Shown: one piece after another, positions 10,001 through 20,500 of the stretch
Position numbering within the stretch: position 1 is the stretch's first letter
Layout of the letters: the number at the start of each line of letters is the position of its first letter
DNA from: Pseudomonadota bacterium
Lineage (GTDB): Bacteria; Pseudomonadota; Gammaproteobacteria; Steroidobacterales; JBCBZW01
DNA: 47,127 bases
Reading direction: 5' to 3'
Assembly: GCA_039193195.1 (NCBI GenBank)
Contig: JBCCWS010000046.1
Location: forward strand, 1 to 47,127
Notes under the pieces: generated by a model
Databases searched by the model: none
Told to the model about the DNA's origin: nothing
The model's input: only the letters and a program-made list of their open reading frames with translations
Translations under genes and position numbers: made by a program

Positions 10001-13000
10001 CACTTCTTGCATCGCAAGCGTCAAGTCCATCTTCGACGTCTTGTTTTCAACACCAACCGGCTCCAATTCCATACCGGCAAGTTTGACGCCCTCTTCCTGC
10101 GCTTGTTGCAACACGAAGGCTACCTGGAATATCGGTGATCGATGCCATCGGGTTTCCTCACTCACCTGCTCGACGATTTGCTCAAAGGGCAGGTCCTGGT
10201 GCTCGTAAGCACCAAGCGCCATCTCCCGAACCCGTTCCAGCAGCGCCCTGAAGGTTGGATTGCCGGACAGATCCGTTCGCATCGGCAGCATGTTGACGAA
10301 GAACCCAATCAGATTCTCCAAGTCTTCGAGTTTTCGATTGGCGGTTGGCGTCCCCACCACCACATCTGTCTGACCGCTGTACTTGGAGAGGAACACGTTG
10401 AACGCCCCAAGCAGGAGCATGAACAGGGTGACGTGGTTTTCGTTCGCGATGGCCCTCAGCCGCTTGCGCAGGTTCTTGTCAATGGAGAAATTGACAACGT
10501 CACCTTTCAGGCTCTGGTTCGGTCGCCGCGCTCGATCGAGCGGCAAGCTGATCTCCGCGGGGGCATCGGTGAGCGCAGTTTCCCAGTACTTTCTGAGTGC
10601 GATAAGTGCGCCAAAGCGCAGCCACCGGGTCTGCCACTGCGCAAAGTCAGCGTATTGGTACGCCAGCGGCTTTAGCGAGGCCGCCCTACCCTCGCAGAAG
10701 GCACCGTAGAACTCGGACAGCTCCCTGTACAAAATCTCGATGGACAATCCATCGGTGATGATGTGATGCATGTTCATTAGCAGCACATGCGTGTGCTCGC
10801 TGGTCTCTACCAGGTTAACCCTGAACAGAGGTCCTTTGAGGAGATCGAAAGGCTGATTGGCGTGCTCATCGAGCAAAAGTTGGACGTGTTCGTCCTTCTG
10901 ATCCTCCGGTACTGCGCGCAGGCTTGTCTGCACGATATGTACGGTACTTGGCGGGGAGATTTCCTGGTAGTACAGGAAATTCTCATCAAGTCCGAAAACC
11001 GTGCGTAGGATCTCGTGACGAGCGATCAGCTGATCGAACGCGAACTGCAGCGCCCGAAGATTGAGCTCGCCCTCGATCTTGTGGGCAATGGGCACGTTGT
11101 ACGTTGACGTTTGCGGATCGAGCAGTTCAAGAAACAGCAGGCGCTGCTGAGGGAATGACGTGTCAGCTCGATGAGGGCCGTCTTCCCGCTCGCTACGCGT
11201 CTTCAGCGGTGGGACCTTCGTGCCTTTTCCTCCCCACTTGTTCGCGTCAATGCTTCGGGCAAGTGCCGCAACCGTGGGTTCGTCAAATATCGCCTTGAGC
11301 GGCATATCGACCTTCAACACTTTGTTTATTCGTGTCGTGGTCCGAGCCACCAACAGGGAATGCCCGCCCAAGGAGAAGAAATTGTCCTCGATGCCGATAC
11401 GCTCCATCTTTAGCATCGAGCACCAAATACCCGAGATGATCTCCTCGGTGGGGGAGAGCGGCATCGACTGCGATTCGGTTCGAGACACATCCGGCGCCTC
11501 TAGGGCGTCGTAGTCGATCTTGCCGTTTGCCGTCACCGGGAGCTTGGACACAATGTGATAGGTCGTCGGCAGCGCAAAGGCCGGCAAACGATCCCGCAAG
11601 AAATCCCTGACCTCTGGTACGGAGATCCGCTGACCTTCCGTCGGCTCGATGAATGCAATCAGCTGAGCATTACTTTTGTCACCGCCCAGTGGCTCGCACG
11701 GCACGACGGCAGCGCGTCCAACACCCATAAATTCGAATAGGTTGGCCTCGACCTCCGCCAATTCGATCCGGAATCCGCGTATGTTGACTTGCCTATCTAC
11801 GCGACCGATGAAGTCGATGTCTCCGTTCGTAAGCAATTTCGCCTGATCACCGGTCCTGTACAGGCGCAGCGGCTGCGCTTCTCCCGGTATCGCAACATCC
11901 ACGAAGGCGTGAGCGGTTTGCGCGGGATTGTTGCGATAGCCTCGCGCGATTCCCGGCCCGCCCACATAGAGCTCTCCAACGACGCCCGCAGAGACAAGCT
12001 TCTGGTGCGAATCCAGAACGAATGCCCGGTGATTTTGAATCGGCCGTCCTATCGTCGGCTTGATGCCGATAGAGATGAAGGGCGACACTTCCTTGCACGT
12101 GCTGACCACGGTGCTCTCTGCTGGGCCATATAGGTTGTATAGCTTGCAAGGCAGGGCTTTCGGAGGCTTGCGATGGAGCGTATCACCGCCCGTCAGGAGC
12201 ACGCGCAAGGCCGCGCACTTGGGCCAGGCTTCATCGAACATAGACTCCATTAGCGGCGTGGGGATTACACCAATGGAGATCTTCTGCTCATCCAACCAGC
12301 GCACCAACGCCGATGGGTCGACGCGGGTGTCCTGGTCCACGAAATGGATACTCGCCCCCGAGCACAGATATGGCAACGTATCGAGCACGAACGCGTCGAA
12401 GGACACGCCCAGGATCTGCGAGGCCCTATCGCTCGGCGTGACCTTAAAGGCGTTGCGGTGCCAACTAATCAGGTTCGCCAGGCCGTCGTGCGTGATTTCC
12501 ACCCCCTTGGGTTTGCCGCTTGAGCCAGACGTGTAGACCACATAGGCGAGATCACTTCCGGCCAGCGTGCCCGTGGGATGCATCATTTCGCCAGACGCGC
12601 CAGACGCTTCATCTACGTAAAGACAGCGCTCGCGCACTGCCGGTGGCACGCTTTCGCGGTCCTTTTGGCGACCCAACACAATGCTGGCTCCGGCGTCCTG
12701 GACCATGTAGCCCAAGCGGTCCTGTGGATAGCGAATGTCGAGCATCAGGAACGCCGCTCCGCAGTCCAGGACGGCGGCCATACTGGCGATGAGCTCGTTC
12801 GATCGGTCCATGCACACGGCAACCACATCGCCCTTGCCCACGCCGGCACTCAACAGCTGGTGGCTGATACGACGAACCCGAGCGTGCAGCTGGTCGTAGC
12901 TCATTTCCCCGTCTGCATCCACGGCGGCCACTGCGCTACCGCGGCGCTGCAGTTGTGCCCTGAGCTGGTCCCGGATGCTGGCCTCGGGCAACGCGACCTC

Positions 13001-14452
13001 CGGTCCGCGACTCCACTCGTCTACGATCTTCTTATGCTCGACCTCTCCCTGAACTTCGAGCTGCGACAACGGCGTATCGAGCTGGCGAAGGCCATGACTC
13101 AGTAGGCGGATGTAGTGCTGAATAAAGAACTCGATAGTCGCCCCCTCGAAGAGATCGGTGGCGTACTCAACGGTGAGACTCAAACAAGGCCCCTTAGCGC
13201 CCACCTCCATACTCAGATCGAACTTCGAGGTGCTCACTTCAACGCCGACCGGCTCCATCTCGTCGGGCATCATCCCCTCGCCCTGTTGGCTATAGGAGAA
13301 CATCGTGTTGATCAGGGGTACGGCCGTGGAGTGCCGCTTTACATCGATCTGCTCGACCAGGTAATCAAAGGGCAGTTCCTGGTGCGCGAATGCTGCGAGT
13401 GTGGACTCGCGAACCCGTTCGACCAGCTCACCGAACGAGGGATCTCCAGACAGATCCGATCGCAGGGCAAGCGTGTTCACGAAAAAGCCGATAAGGGGCT
13501 TCAACTCTTCGCGGTTGCGATTGGACACGGGGGTCCCAACCACCACGTCCTCGCTGTTCGTGTACCGGAACATCAGCGCTTTGAACGCTGCCAGGCACAG
13601 CATAAAAACCGTACTGCCTGTCTGCCGCGCCACCGTATGAATGCGCTCCGAAAGCTCCGCTGGGAGAGCAACGTGCTTACTCGCACCCGCTTGCGTCCTT
13701 TCAAGATGACGCGGGTAATCAACGGGCAGGTTCAGCGTATTCGGTGCGCCTTCAAGGTAGCCCTTCCAGAAGCCCACCTGCTCATCCTTCTTGTCTCCCG
13801 CTAACGAGCCCTTCATCCATTCCGAGTAGTCGACGTACTGCAGCGCCATCGGTTCCAAGGAAACGGTCTCGCCCTTGGTAAGGGCGTCGTAGAAGGCGGA
13901 CACCTCGCTCAGCAAGACTTCAAAGGAGTTGGCATCCCCCACGATGTGGTGCAAGACGATCAGCACCACATGCTCTTCCTCGCCAAGCTGCACGGCTGTC
14001 ACCCGCAGCAGCGGACCCTCACGTAGATCGAAGGGCTGCTGCGCTTCCCTGTTGATCACCTGTTGCAAGCTAGACTCTCTTTCTGCGCTCTCCTCCGTCG
14101 TGATCTCAACGCGACGCACGGAAATCGGCAGAGACTCCCGAACGATCTGCACGGGCTCCTCATCTATCTCATCAAACACCGTGCGAAGGATCTCATGCCG
14201 TTCGACCACCGCGTTGAAACTGGACTCTAGGAGATCGATGTCCAGGGCCGTGGTTATCCGAAACGCGCACGGCATGTTGTAGGCGGCGTTGCCCGGATCT
14301 AGGTTGTCGATTAGCCAGAGTCTCTTTTGCGCATCGGACTGAGCGTAGTGGGGGCGCTTCTTCGCTTTGGAGATGACGCGCTTCGGGGTCACATCAAGTC
14401 CCTTACTCGCCAAGGACAATGCGTATAGCTGCTCAACTTCTGCCTTCATCAT
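7049..14452 (-). CDS. Terminal NRPS, C-A-T-C-A-T-TE (modules 6 and 7)
   Basis: 2467 residues. Domain order with key motifs: C6 (HHIVGDA near 166), A6 (YTSGSSGKPKG near 640, NGKID), T6 (FFSLGGHSLL near 1030), C7 (MHHIITDG near 1228), A7 (TSGSTGVPKC near 1708, NGKVE), T7 (FFEHGGHSML near 2093) and a type I thioesterase with nucleophile S2273 in GWSFGG, a likely Asp in LIDSFP and His in PATHYSV. Specificity residues read by eye: A6 about DALVLGLVVK, partly like some Tyr codes; A7 about DAFFKGMVAK, no confident match. C6 has Ala where the HHxxxDG motif expects Gly. A7 has Cys after PK where Gly is usual, and NSTSG where YTSG is usual. The TE makes this the last enzyme of the line, releasing the chain by hydrolysis or cyclisation. 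Two starts compete, ATG 14452 and ATG 14449; an AGGG site is better spaced for the second. The gene lies 87 bases after the preceding NRPS. Confidence 0.93.
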   Translation of the reverse strand: MMKAEVEQLYALSLASKGLDVTPKRVISKAKKRPHYAQSDAQKRLWLIDNLDPGNAAYNMPCAFRITTALDIDLLESSFNAVVERHEILRTVFDEIDEEPVQIVRESLPISVRRVEITTEESAERESSLQQVINREAQQPFDLREGPLLRVTAVQLGEEEHVVLIVLHHIVGDANSFEVLLSEVSAFYDALTKGETVSLEPMALQYVDYSEWMKGSLAGDKKDEQVGFWKGYLEGAPNTLNLPVDYPRHLERTQAGASKHVALPAELSERIHTVARQTGSTVFMLCLAAFKALMFRYTNSEDVVVGTPVSNRNREELKPLIGFFVNTLALRSDLSGDPSFGELVERVRESTLAAFAHQELPFDYLVEQIDVKRHSTAVPLINTMFSYSQQGEGMMPDEMEPVGVEVSTSKFDLSMEVGAKGPCLSLTVEYATDLFEGATIEFFIQHYIRLLSHGLRQLDTPLSQLEVQGEVEHKKIVDEWSRGPEVALPEASIRDQLRAQLQRRGSAVAAVDADGEMSYDQLHARVRRISHQLLSAGVGKGDVVAVCMDRSNELIASMAAVLDCGAAFLMLDIRYPQDRLGYMVQDAGASIVLGRQKDRESVPPAVRERCLYVDEASGASGEMMHPTGTLAGSDLAYVVYTSGSSGKPKGVEITHDGLANLISWHRNAFKVTPSDRASQILGVSFDAFVLDTLPYLCSGASIHFVDQDTRVDPSALVRWLDEQKISIGVIPTPLMESMFDEAWPKCAALRVLLTGGDTLHRKPPKALPCKLYNLYGPAESTVVSTCKEVSPFISIGIKPTIGRPIQNHRAFVLDSHQKLVSAGVVGELYVGGPGIARGYRNNPAQTAHAFVDVAIPGEAQPLRLYRTGDQAKLLTNGDIDFIGRVDRQVNIRGFRIELAEVEANLFEFMGVGRAAVVPCEPLGGDKSNAQLIAFIEPTEGQRISVPEVRDFLRDRLPAFALPTTYHIVSKLPVTANGKIDYDALEAPDVSRTESQSMPLSPTEEIISGIWCSMLKMERIGIEDNFFSLGGHSLLVARTTTRINKVLKVDMPLKAIFDEPTVAALARSIDANKWGGKGTKVPPLKTRSEREDGPHRADTSFPQQRLLFLELLDPQTSTYNVPIAHKIEGELNLRALQFAFDQLIARHEILRTVFGLDENFLYYQEISPPSTVHIVQTSLRAVPEDQKDEHVQLLLDEHANQPFDLLKGPLFRVNLVETSEHTHVLLMNMHHIITDGLSIEILYRELSEFYGAFCEGRAASLKPLAYQYADFAQWQTRWLRFGALIALRKYWETALTDAPAEISLPLDRARRPNQSLKGDVVNFSIDKNLRKRLRAIANENHVTLFMLLLGAFNVFLSKYSGQTDVVVGTPTANRKLEDLENLIGFFVNMLPMRTDLSGNPTFRALLERVREMALGAYEHQDLPFEQIVEQVSEETRWHRSPIFQVAFVLQQAQEEGVKLAGMELEPVGVENKTSKMDLTLAMQEVGDCIEATFEYNVDLFDRTTVVRMTAHFESVLRQLVANIDCELSDVQLVSAQEREVIERDWSQGALVEGDLTDACTAFEQHAVSNPNAPALNDGTATLSYGELDQEANRLANYLVSRGVQSDDVIAVALPRSVSMISSELAIWKAGAAFINLDLEHPTSRLAHILKTAAVKKVITISDVLDHLPKEIQGACELVLLDSLGEALTSAPTVKPDVSRLAGSVAYVNSTSGSTGVPKCVEVTHGNVANLNHAMQSVLEISAQDKASQLAGPSFDAMVFEVWPYLTAGASVQVIAANVAKLPEHLIDTLAKQQVTVAFIPTAMLEVCLSLPWPKEIALTRVKTGGAALKKYPPPGLPFSVYNMYGPTENTVASTYAKVPELGHLDGRAALPSIGKPLPGVQAYLLDDGLNPVPEGVVGEIYLGGASLARGYRNASEQTAQAFVASPFDREQRLYKTGDRARYRDGELDFQGRLDDQVNLRGYRIELGEIAAAILESPHVEEAFVTVSDANGTQALVAYVTGKPKQAVCEDHVLIALKSRLPAYMLPTAVMVLDTLPKNSNGKVEASNLPAPDTAPRAHVPQVPIVEEMDRQLAKIWSEVLNYQPTSLAEDFFEHGGHSMLALTLKAEIRKAFGVEIKLTELFEDATLQHLSKLVRESDQVFDTQAEYFRLPETPSREKSASFLHKFRQFVQAAPNRILVKAPRWRPKPNRSDLLVPLQAEGHGPTVYCVHAISGVVTPYREFANALGPSHPVYGLQLSERESQPNPSVEDLAEQYAEAIRGRDARGPIALVGWSFGGVLAFEMASHLRALSVEVANLTLIDSFPCSADMKGDRPDGQQLLVEFLSDLALSSGEVDLVASDLQTLNELPEGADLAQGVQKLIAHRLLPDGFPLEEAAQKWGVYQRGFEAWSTYTPQPYHGEVNLIAAAQEFSDQRPTPLKAWGKYAAGGLSIDVVPATHYSVMRGEHAVFLADTVRTALLPQQEIEVQS

Positions 14453-14539
14453 CTTCCCTGCCCTATTGCCAAGTTTTCAGTGATCGTATTAGGGAAGCGA
14501 ATTCCCTAAACGCCTAATGATTGTCTCCGCGATGGCCTA

Positions 14540-17500
14540 TCAAGCCGTTTGACTTTCCAGTAGCGCCGTGACTTCCCCAGGAGATAGCTCTGCTACCAGC
14601 TCATAAAGCTGCGCCACCTCATCGAGATCAGCTCTGCTGCCCACGTGAGCGCTCAGGGCATCCAGGTTTCCTTGGATACTCGGATCGGAGAAGAACTCCC
14701 GCAGGCTGATCTCTAGCCTGAACACCCTCTCGATTCGGGACACGATCTTGATCGCCATCAGCGACTGACCACCAAGATTGAAGAAGTTGTCGTGCAGGCC
14801 AACATCGCTCACGCCAAGAAGGTCTTCCCAAATCGAAGCGACAGCCCGTTCCGCGGGCGACTCGGGCATCGCTAGAACAGCAGAGGTATTCTCCCCCCGG
14901 ATTGATAGCAGCGCGGCCCTGTCAATCTTTCCGTTCGGTGTCAGGGGAAGCTCATCCAGGACGCAATAGTCGTGGGGCGCCATGTACGCTGGAAGCGTGT
15001 GGATCAAGCGCTGCTTCGCAGCGTCAATAATTACGCAGGGGGCTACGTGCACACCCTCTGCTCTTTGCAGAAATGCTCGCAGCGCCGGTGCTGCTGACTG
15101 GGGGTCCTCGAGTAGGACCAGGGCAGCGGACACATGCGATGATTGCGTTAGCTGAAACTCAATTTCGCCCAGCTCGATCCGATAGCCGCGATACTTCACC
15201 TGATGGTCTTCTCGACCGATGTAGGTAAGTTCACCATCGCTGCGGTAGCACACCTGGTCGCCGGTGCGGTACAGGCGTGCGCCTGGATCCTCGCTCCAGG
15301 GATGGGGCACAAACCTCTCCTTGTTGAGCGATTCGCGATTGAAGTAGCCATCGCCAACGCCAACCCCGCCCAGATATAGCTCACCAATCACACCGTAGGG
15401 CACAAGCTGACCTTGCTTGTCACACACATAGTGCGTGTAGCCGGGAAGCGCCCGACCGATCGACACCGGCTCGCCCACGGTGGCAGGGTCGCAGACGTTT
15501 TTTACCGTCGCATAGACCGTGGTTTCTGTTGGCCCGTAGCAGTTCCAGATCGTGAGGGGCTTCTCCCTGAACAGTTGCACCAGGTCCTCACCAAGCGCTT
15601 CTCCAACGGACACGCCTACCACTTCATGGCGAATCGTCCACCCGGTAGCAAAAAGCTGACGCCAGCGCGACGGCGTGGCCTGCATCACCTCGATGCGTTG
15701 GTTTGCAATGAGCTTGAGTTGGCCCTCGGCATCCATGCGCACATCGTCATCAGCGATGACGCAGCAACCACCCGTCGCCAGGCAGGCGCCCCATTCGACC
15801 AACGTGATGTCGAAAGACACGCTTGCCAACTGCAGCCACGTTTTTCTCGTCGAGATGCCCAACGCTTGGACAAAGCCACACAGGAAGTTGACCGCCCCAG
15901 CGTGAGAGATTTGAACGCCTTTCGGCTTCCCTGTGGACCCGGAGGTGTAGATGATGTAGACCGGCGCCACGCTATCGCGTGCCTCTGCCGGGCCATGGAA
16001 ATCCACGTCAGCTGCGGGGTACGCCGTTAGCTCCAAATCGGTAAGTAGGGCCACGGTAGGGACCTTCTCGAACACCGCGTGCATGCTAGCGTGGGTGATC
16101 GCCCCCTCGATGTCACTGTCCTCGATGATGCTTCTCACCCTATCGATCGGATAGGTATGGTCGATAGGGACAAACGTGGCGCCCACCTTCATCACCGCGT
16201 ACATCGTCGCAAACACGGCAGGAGAGCTTGGCAGGCAAACACCAATGCGCGCGTGCGGACCGAGTCCCTCGGCGACCAGACGATTGGCGATCGCGTTCGC
16301 CCAGTTCTCGAACTCCCGGTAGGTGCAACGCCACTCACCAAAGATGAATGCCGTCGCCTCGGGCGATCGACTCACCTGCGCTTGTATGAGCGCATGAACG
16401 GTTTCCGGCACCTCCCCGAGTAGCATAGGAGGACGATTCATGTCGTTCAGCAAGTAGGATTCGTCCTCCCGTGACAGCATTTTCAGCTCACCGAGTGGCT
16501 GCGAACTATCCGCCGTCATAAGCCGAAGGAGCAGGTTTTCTACATGTCGGGCCATCATCTCGATCGTCCGAGACTCAAACAGCTGCGCTCTGTACTCGTA
16601 TTCAAAGCAGAGCCCATCGGCGTCGTCCGTAACGAAGAGGCTCAGCTCATACTTCGCGTGTCCCGTAGCACACCGTTTTCTCTTCAAAGATGAGCGTTGC
16701 TGCAACGACGTGGCAGACGCGGGAACATCCATCCCAAGCATTATTTGGAACAGCGGCGTGTACTGATTGCTGCGTCCGGGATTCAGGCGCTCAACAACCT
16801 CCTCAAAGGAGACATCCTGGTGCGCTAGCGCACCTAAGTTCGCTCGCCTAACCGCATCAAGAAAATCTCCCACACGCTGACCGTGGTGACAGTCCACACG
16901 CAGCGCAACGGTGTTCACAAAGAAGCCGATGAGATCCTCAAAGTGGCGCCGCGGTCGATTGGCCACAGGGCTCCCCATAACGATGTCGTCGGTCTGGGAG
17001 TAGCGCGACAGGGCCAGGGAAAACGCTGCTTGGATCATCATGGAGAGGGTCATGCCCTGCGATGAGGCGAACTCCTTTAGTCGCTTAGATCGCTCGGCGG
17101 AAACTGCACGTCGCACATAGGCGGCCGTGTAGTCCGGCTGCGCACCGCGAGGCACCGCCAGGCGCAAGTTGTGCACCGGTGGCGAGTTGCTTAGCTGATC
17201 TTCCCAATAGTTGAGTTGTCGTCGCCGCTGGGACTCCGTCAATCGCCCCTCTTGCCAGCGCGCATAGTCGCGATACTGGCTGATCGGACGGACCGCTGCT
17301 GCCTTCGCATCACTAGCGCATGTCATCTCGCGCATCAGGTGCTCATGCAGGAGGTTCAAAGACCAGCTATCGGCGGCGATATGATGGAGCACGATCAGCA
17401 GGTAGCGCGGGCGACCGTCGCAGGACACGAGCGTTGCCCTCAACATGAAATCGCACGACAGGTCGAACGGGCTCTGCTTCGGCTCGTTCAGGGCATCGGC

Positions 17501-20500
17501 GATCTCGCGCTCCGTGACCTGGGCCAGAGACCGGTGCGAGAGGACGAATTCATCCGCCGATAGGAGTTTCCCGACGGCGGTCCCGTCGGGCTGTTGGACG
17601 ATGACCGTCCTTAAGGCCTGGTGGCGTTCCACGGTGTCGCGCAGGACCTGCTCCAGGCGCCCGACATCGACAGTCCCTTCCAGCTCGTAGAGCAGGGGCA
17701 GATGGTAGTGAAGGCTAGACCCCTCGAGCTGCTCCGTAAGCCACAGCTGCCGCTGCTCATTCGACAACGCTACCGCGCCCTTCGCGCCGCTCCGGGGGGC
17801 GTCGATTGGGCCTTCGAGAACGCTTCGGGTCTTCGCGTTCTCCACCACGCTGGCCAAGGCCGCGACCGTCGATGCGTCGAAGAACTCGCTGATGTTGATG
17901 TCGACGGAGAACAGCTCACAGACATCGCCGACGAGAGACATGGCCAACAGCGAGTCGCCGCCGAGTTCGAAGAAGTCCTCGTCCGCACCGATGTCGCTGC
18001 GACCGAGACGCCGAGACCACAGGCCTGACAGTCGGCGTTGAGTACCAGTCGCAGGCCCCTGCCCCGTCCCCGTACTGACCTTGCCTATAGGCGACGGCAG
18101 AGCGTCAACGTCGAGCTTTCCATGGTGGTTCAGCGGCATCTTCTCGACGCGCACCAGGGCAGTAGGCACCATATAGGAGGGAACGCGCTCTGAGAGGAAC
18201 GCCGCCAGCAGCGCGCCGACGCTCGCCTCGAGGGCAGCCTTGACCGGCGCTGCCGTACCTGCAGGTCCTGCGTCATCGTCAGGCAACAGCGACAAGCACT
18301 CTGCGTCAACGACAACGTTCGCATAGTCCCATACGTAATACGCGACAAGCTGCGTATGTCCCGCCGATTTCCGCGGCACGACGGCGACCGAGCGAACGGC
18401 CGCATGCTCACTAAGATGCGCCTCTACCTCCAGAAGCTCAACGCGGTGCCCGCGGATCTTCACCTGGCGATCCGTGCGCCCAACAAAGTCAATTGAGCCA
18501 TCGGGCCTGCGTCGCCCGTAATCGCCGGTGCGGTAGCTCCTCGCCCCGTCGGACTGTTCGGAGAAGCGCAACGATGTCTGCTCTTCGTCTCCCCAGTAGC
18601 CCAAAGCAACATACGGACTCTGGATAACGATCTCCCCCACATCGCCTACACCAACTTCAGTCCCAGTATCGTCTCGCAGCGATACTTCGGTGCCTGGCAC
18701 TGGCCGGCCGATGTTGGCTGCCCCCTGTGGATCTAGCTCTGCAACCTTTGAAATGCACTGCATAGCAAGGGTGGACTCAGACGGACCGTATCCGTTGATA
18801 AACACGCAGTTCTCACTAAGCCTGCGCTTTGCGAGGCTCAGCACGGCGCTATCGACCAGCTCTCCACCCATGACAACAGCGCGCAGGTTGCCTGCGAGCT
18901 CGGGGATGCGCTCGACCGCGTCGTTCGAGAACAGGTACTTAAATACGGAGGGCGTCGAGTGATATATCGTTACGGCATGCGCCGCGACGAATTCGAGCTG
19001 CTGCTGAAGGTTGTGCTGCTTCAGATCTAGCACGCTCAGCGTGGCGCCCGTCAGCAGCGCCGCAAAAATGTCCATTACTGAGGCATCGCAACCGAACGAT
19101 GATAAAGCAAGCACCTCGTCATCCGGTGTGAGCGAGAGCGCCTCGACATATCGGCGATGGAAGTACAGGAGGTTTTCCTGACTCTGCAACACCCCTTTTG
19201 GTACCCCCGTCGTACCGGATGTGTACAAGATATAGGCGTTTCGCTCCGTGATAGGACCTGTGAAGGGAGTCTCCATCGGATCCAACTCGTTCGTATTGAT
19301 TGATACGATAGGCTCCGGCGAGTCCATAAACGTGAGGGCGGTCGCCTCTTGCTCAAACAGCACAATGCCCACCTTGGCGTTGTCTGCGATGCGCCGTTGA
19401 CGCTCTGGTGGATAGGTCGCGTCGATGGGGACATAGATCTTGTTTGCCTTCAGGCACGCCAGCATGGCGATGATCATGTCAATTCCGGCGGCGGATACGA
19501 TCCCGACGATGCGCTGATCCTTCTGGGACAATACGCCGGCTAAGTGATCGGAACGCTTGTCGAGCTCTGCATAGCTGATCGTGTCCGATGTCGTGCGCAC
19601 GGCCGCTTTACGGGGGAACTTGGCGGCGGCGGCGCGGAAGACTGCGGCCACGGAGTCATGCGCATGTGCTGTGGCAAGCGTGCCTTCCGCACGGTCTGTA
19701 GGCCCTGATGTGAGCTCGTGACACGAGAGAGCCAACTGCGGCGAGGTGACGAGATCTTTGAGCAGCGTGGTGTACTGGTGCAGTAACTTCGCTGCGGTTA
19801 GTTTATCAACGACATCGATAGCAAACTGCAAACTCACTACAACGCCGTAAGGCTTTAGATCCACTTGCCAAACCATATCGAACTTCGCGTCCGACTGCGC
19901 GTGGTCGATGCCCTCGATCTCGATCCCAGGCAGTCGTAGATGGCGCTCAGTAGAATCCACCAACACGAACATGGTTTGCAGGAGCGACCCACTGCGCTGC
20001 GATGGGTGGTCTGTCGCAGACTCTTGGATTACGCGTTCGAAGGGGAGGGACTGATGCGCTAGGGCCGCCACCACACCGCGGCCCACGTCCCGAGCCAAGG
20101 TAATGAAGTCCTCGCCGTCGTCGATCTTGCTCCGCAGCACGACGGTGTTGGCGAAGAAGCCCACGATGGCCTCGAAGGATTCGCGCGTACGATTGTTAGC
20201 GGGCGTCGCGATGAGGACATCGCGCTCTCCCGTGGCAAGGCTAAGAAGCGCCTTTAGGGCCGCGAGGTAGATGGTAAAGCGGGTTGTGTTCTCGCCAACG
20301 CCAATGCGTGTGAGCTCGTCGTCAACAGCCAATGGAATCAACTGGGAAACCGTGTCGCACTGACGTTGCGCACCTTCGCCGCCAGCGTGCGAGGCTCGTC
20401 CAATTGGCAGCTTCTTGGGCAAATCCTCCAGTGTTCGCCGCCAATAGGCGAGACTTTCACCTAGGCGCCCGCTCATCGCACTGCTCGCTTCCCATCGCGC

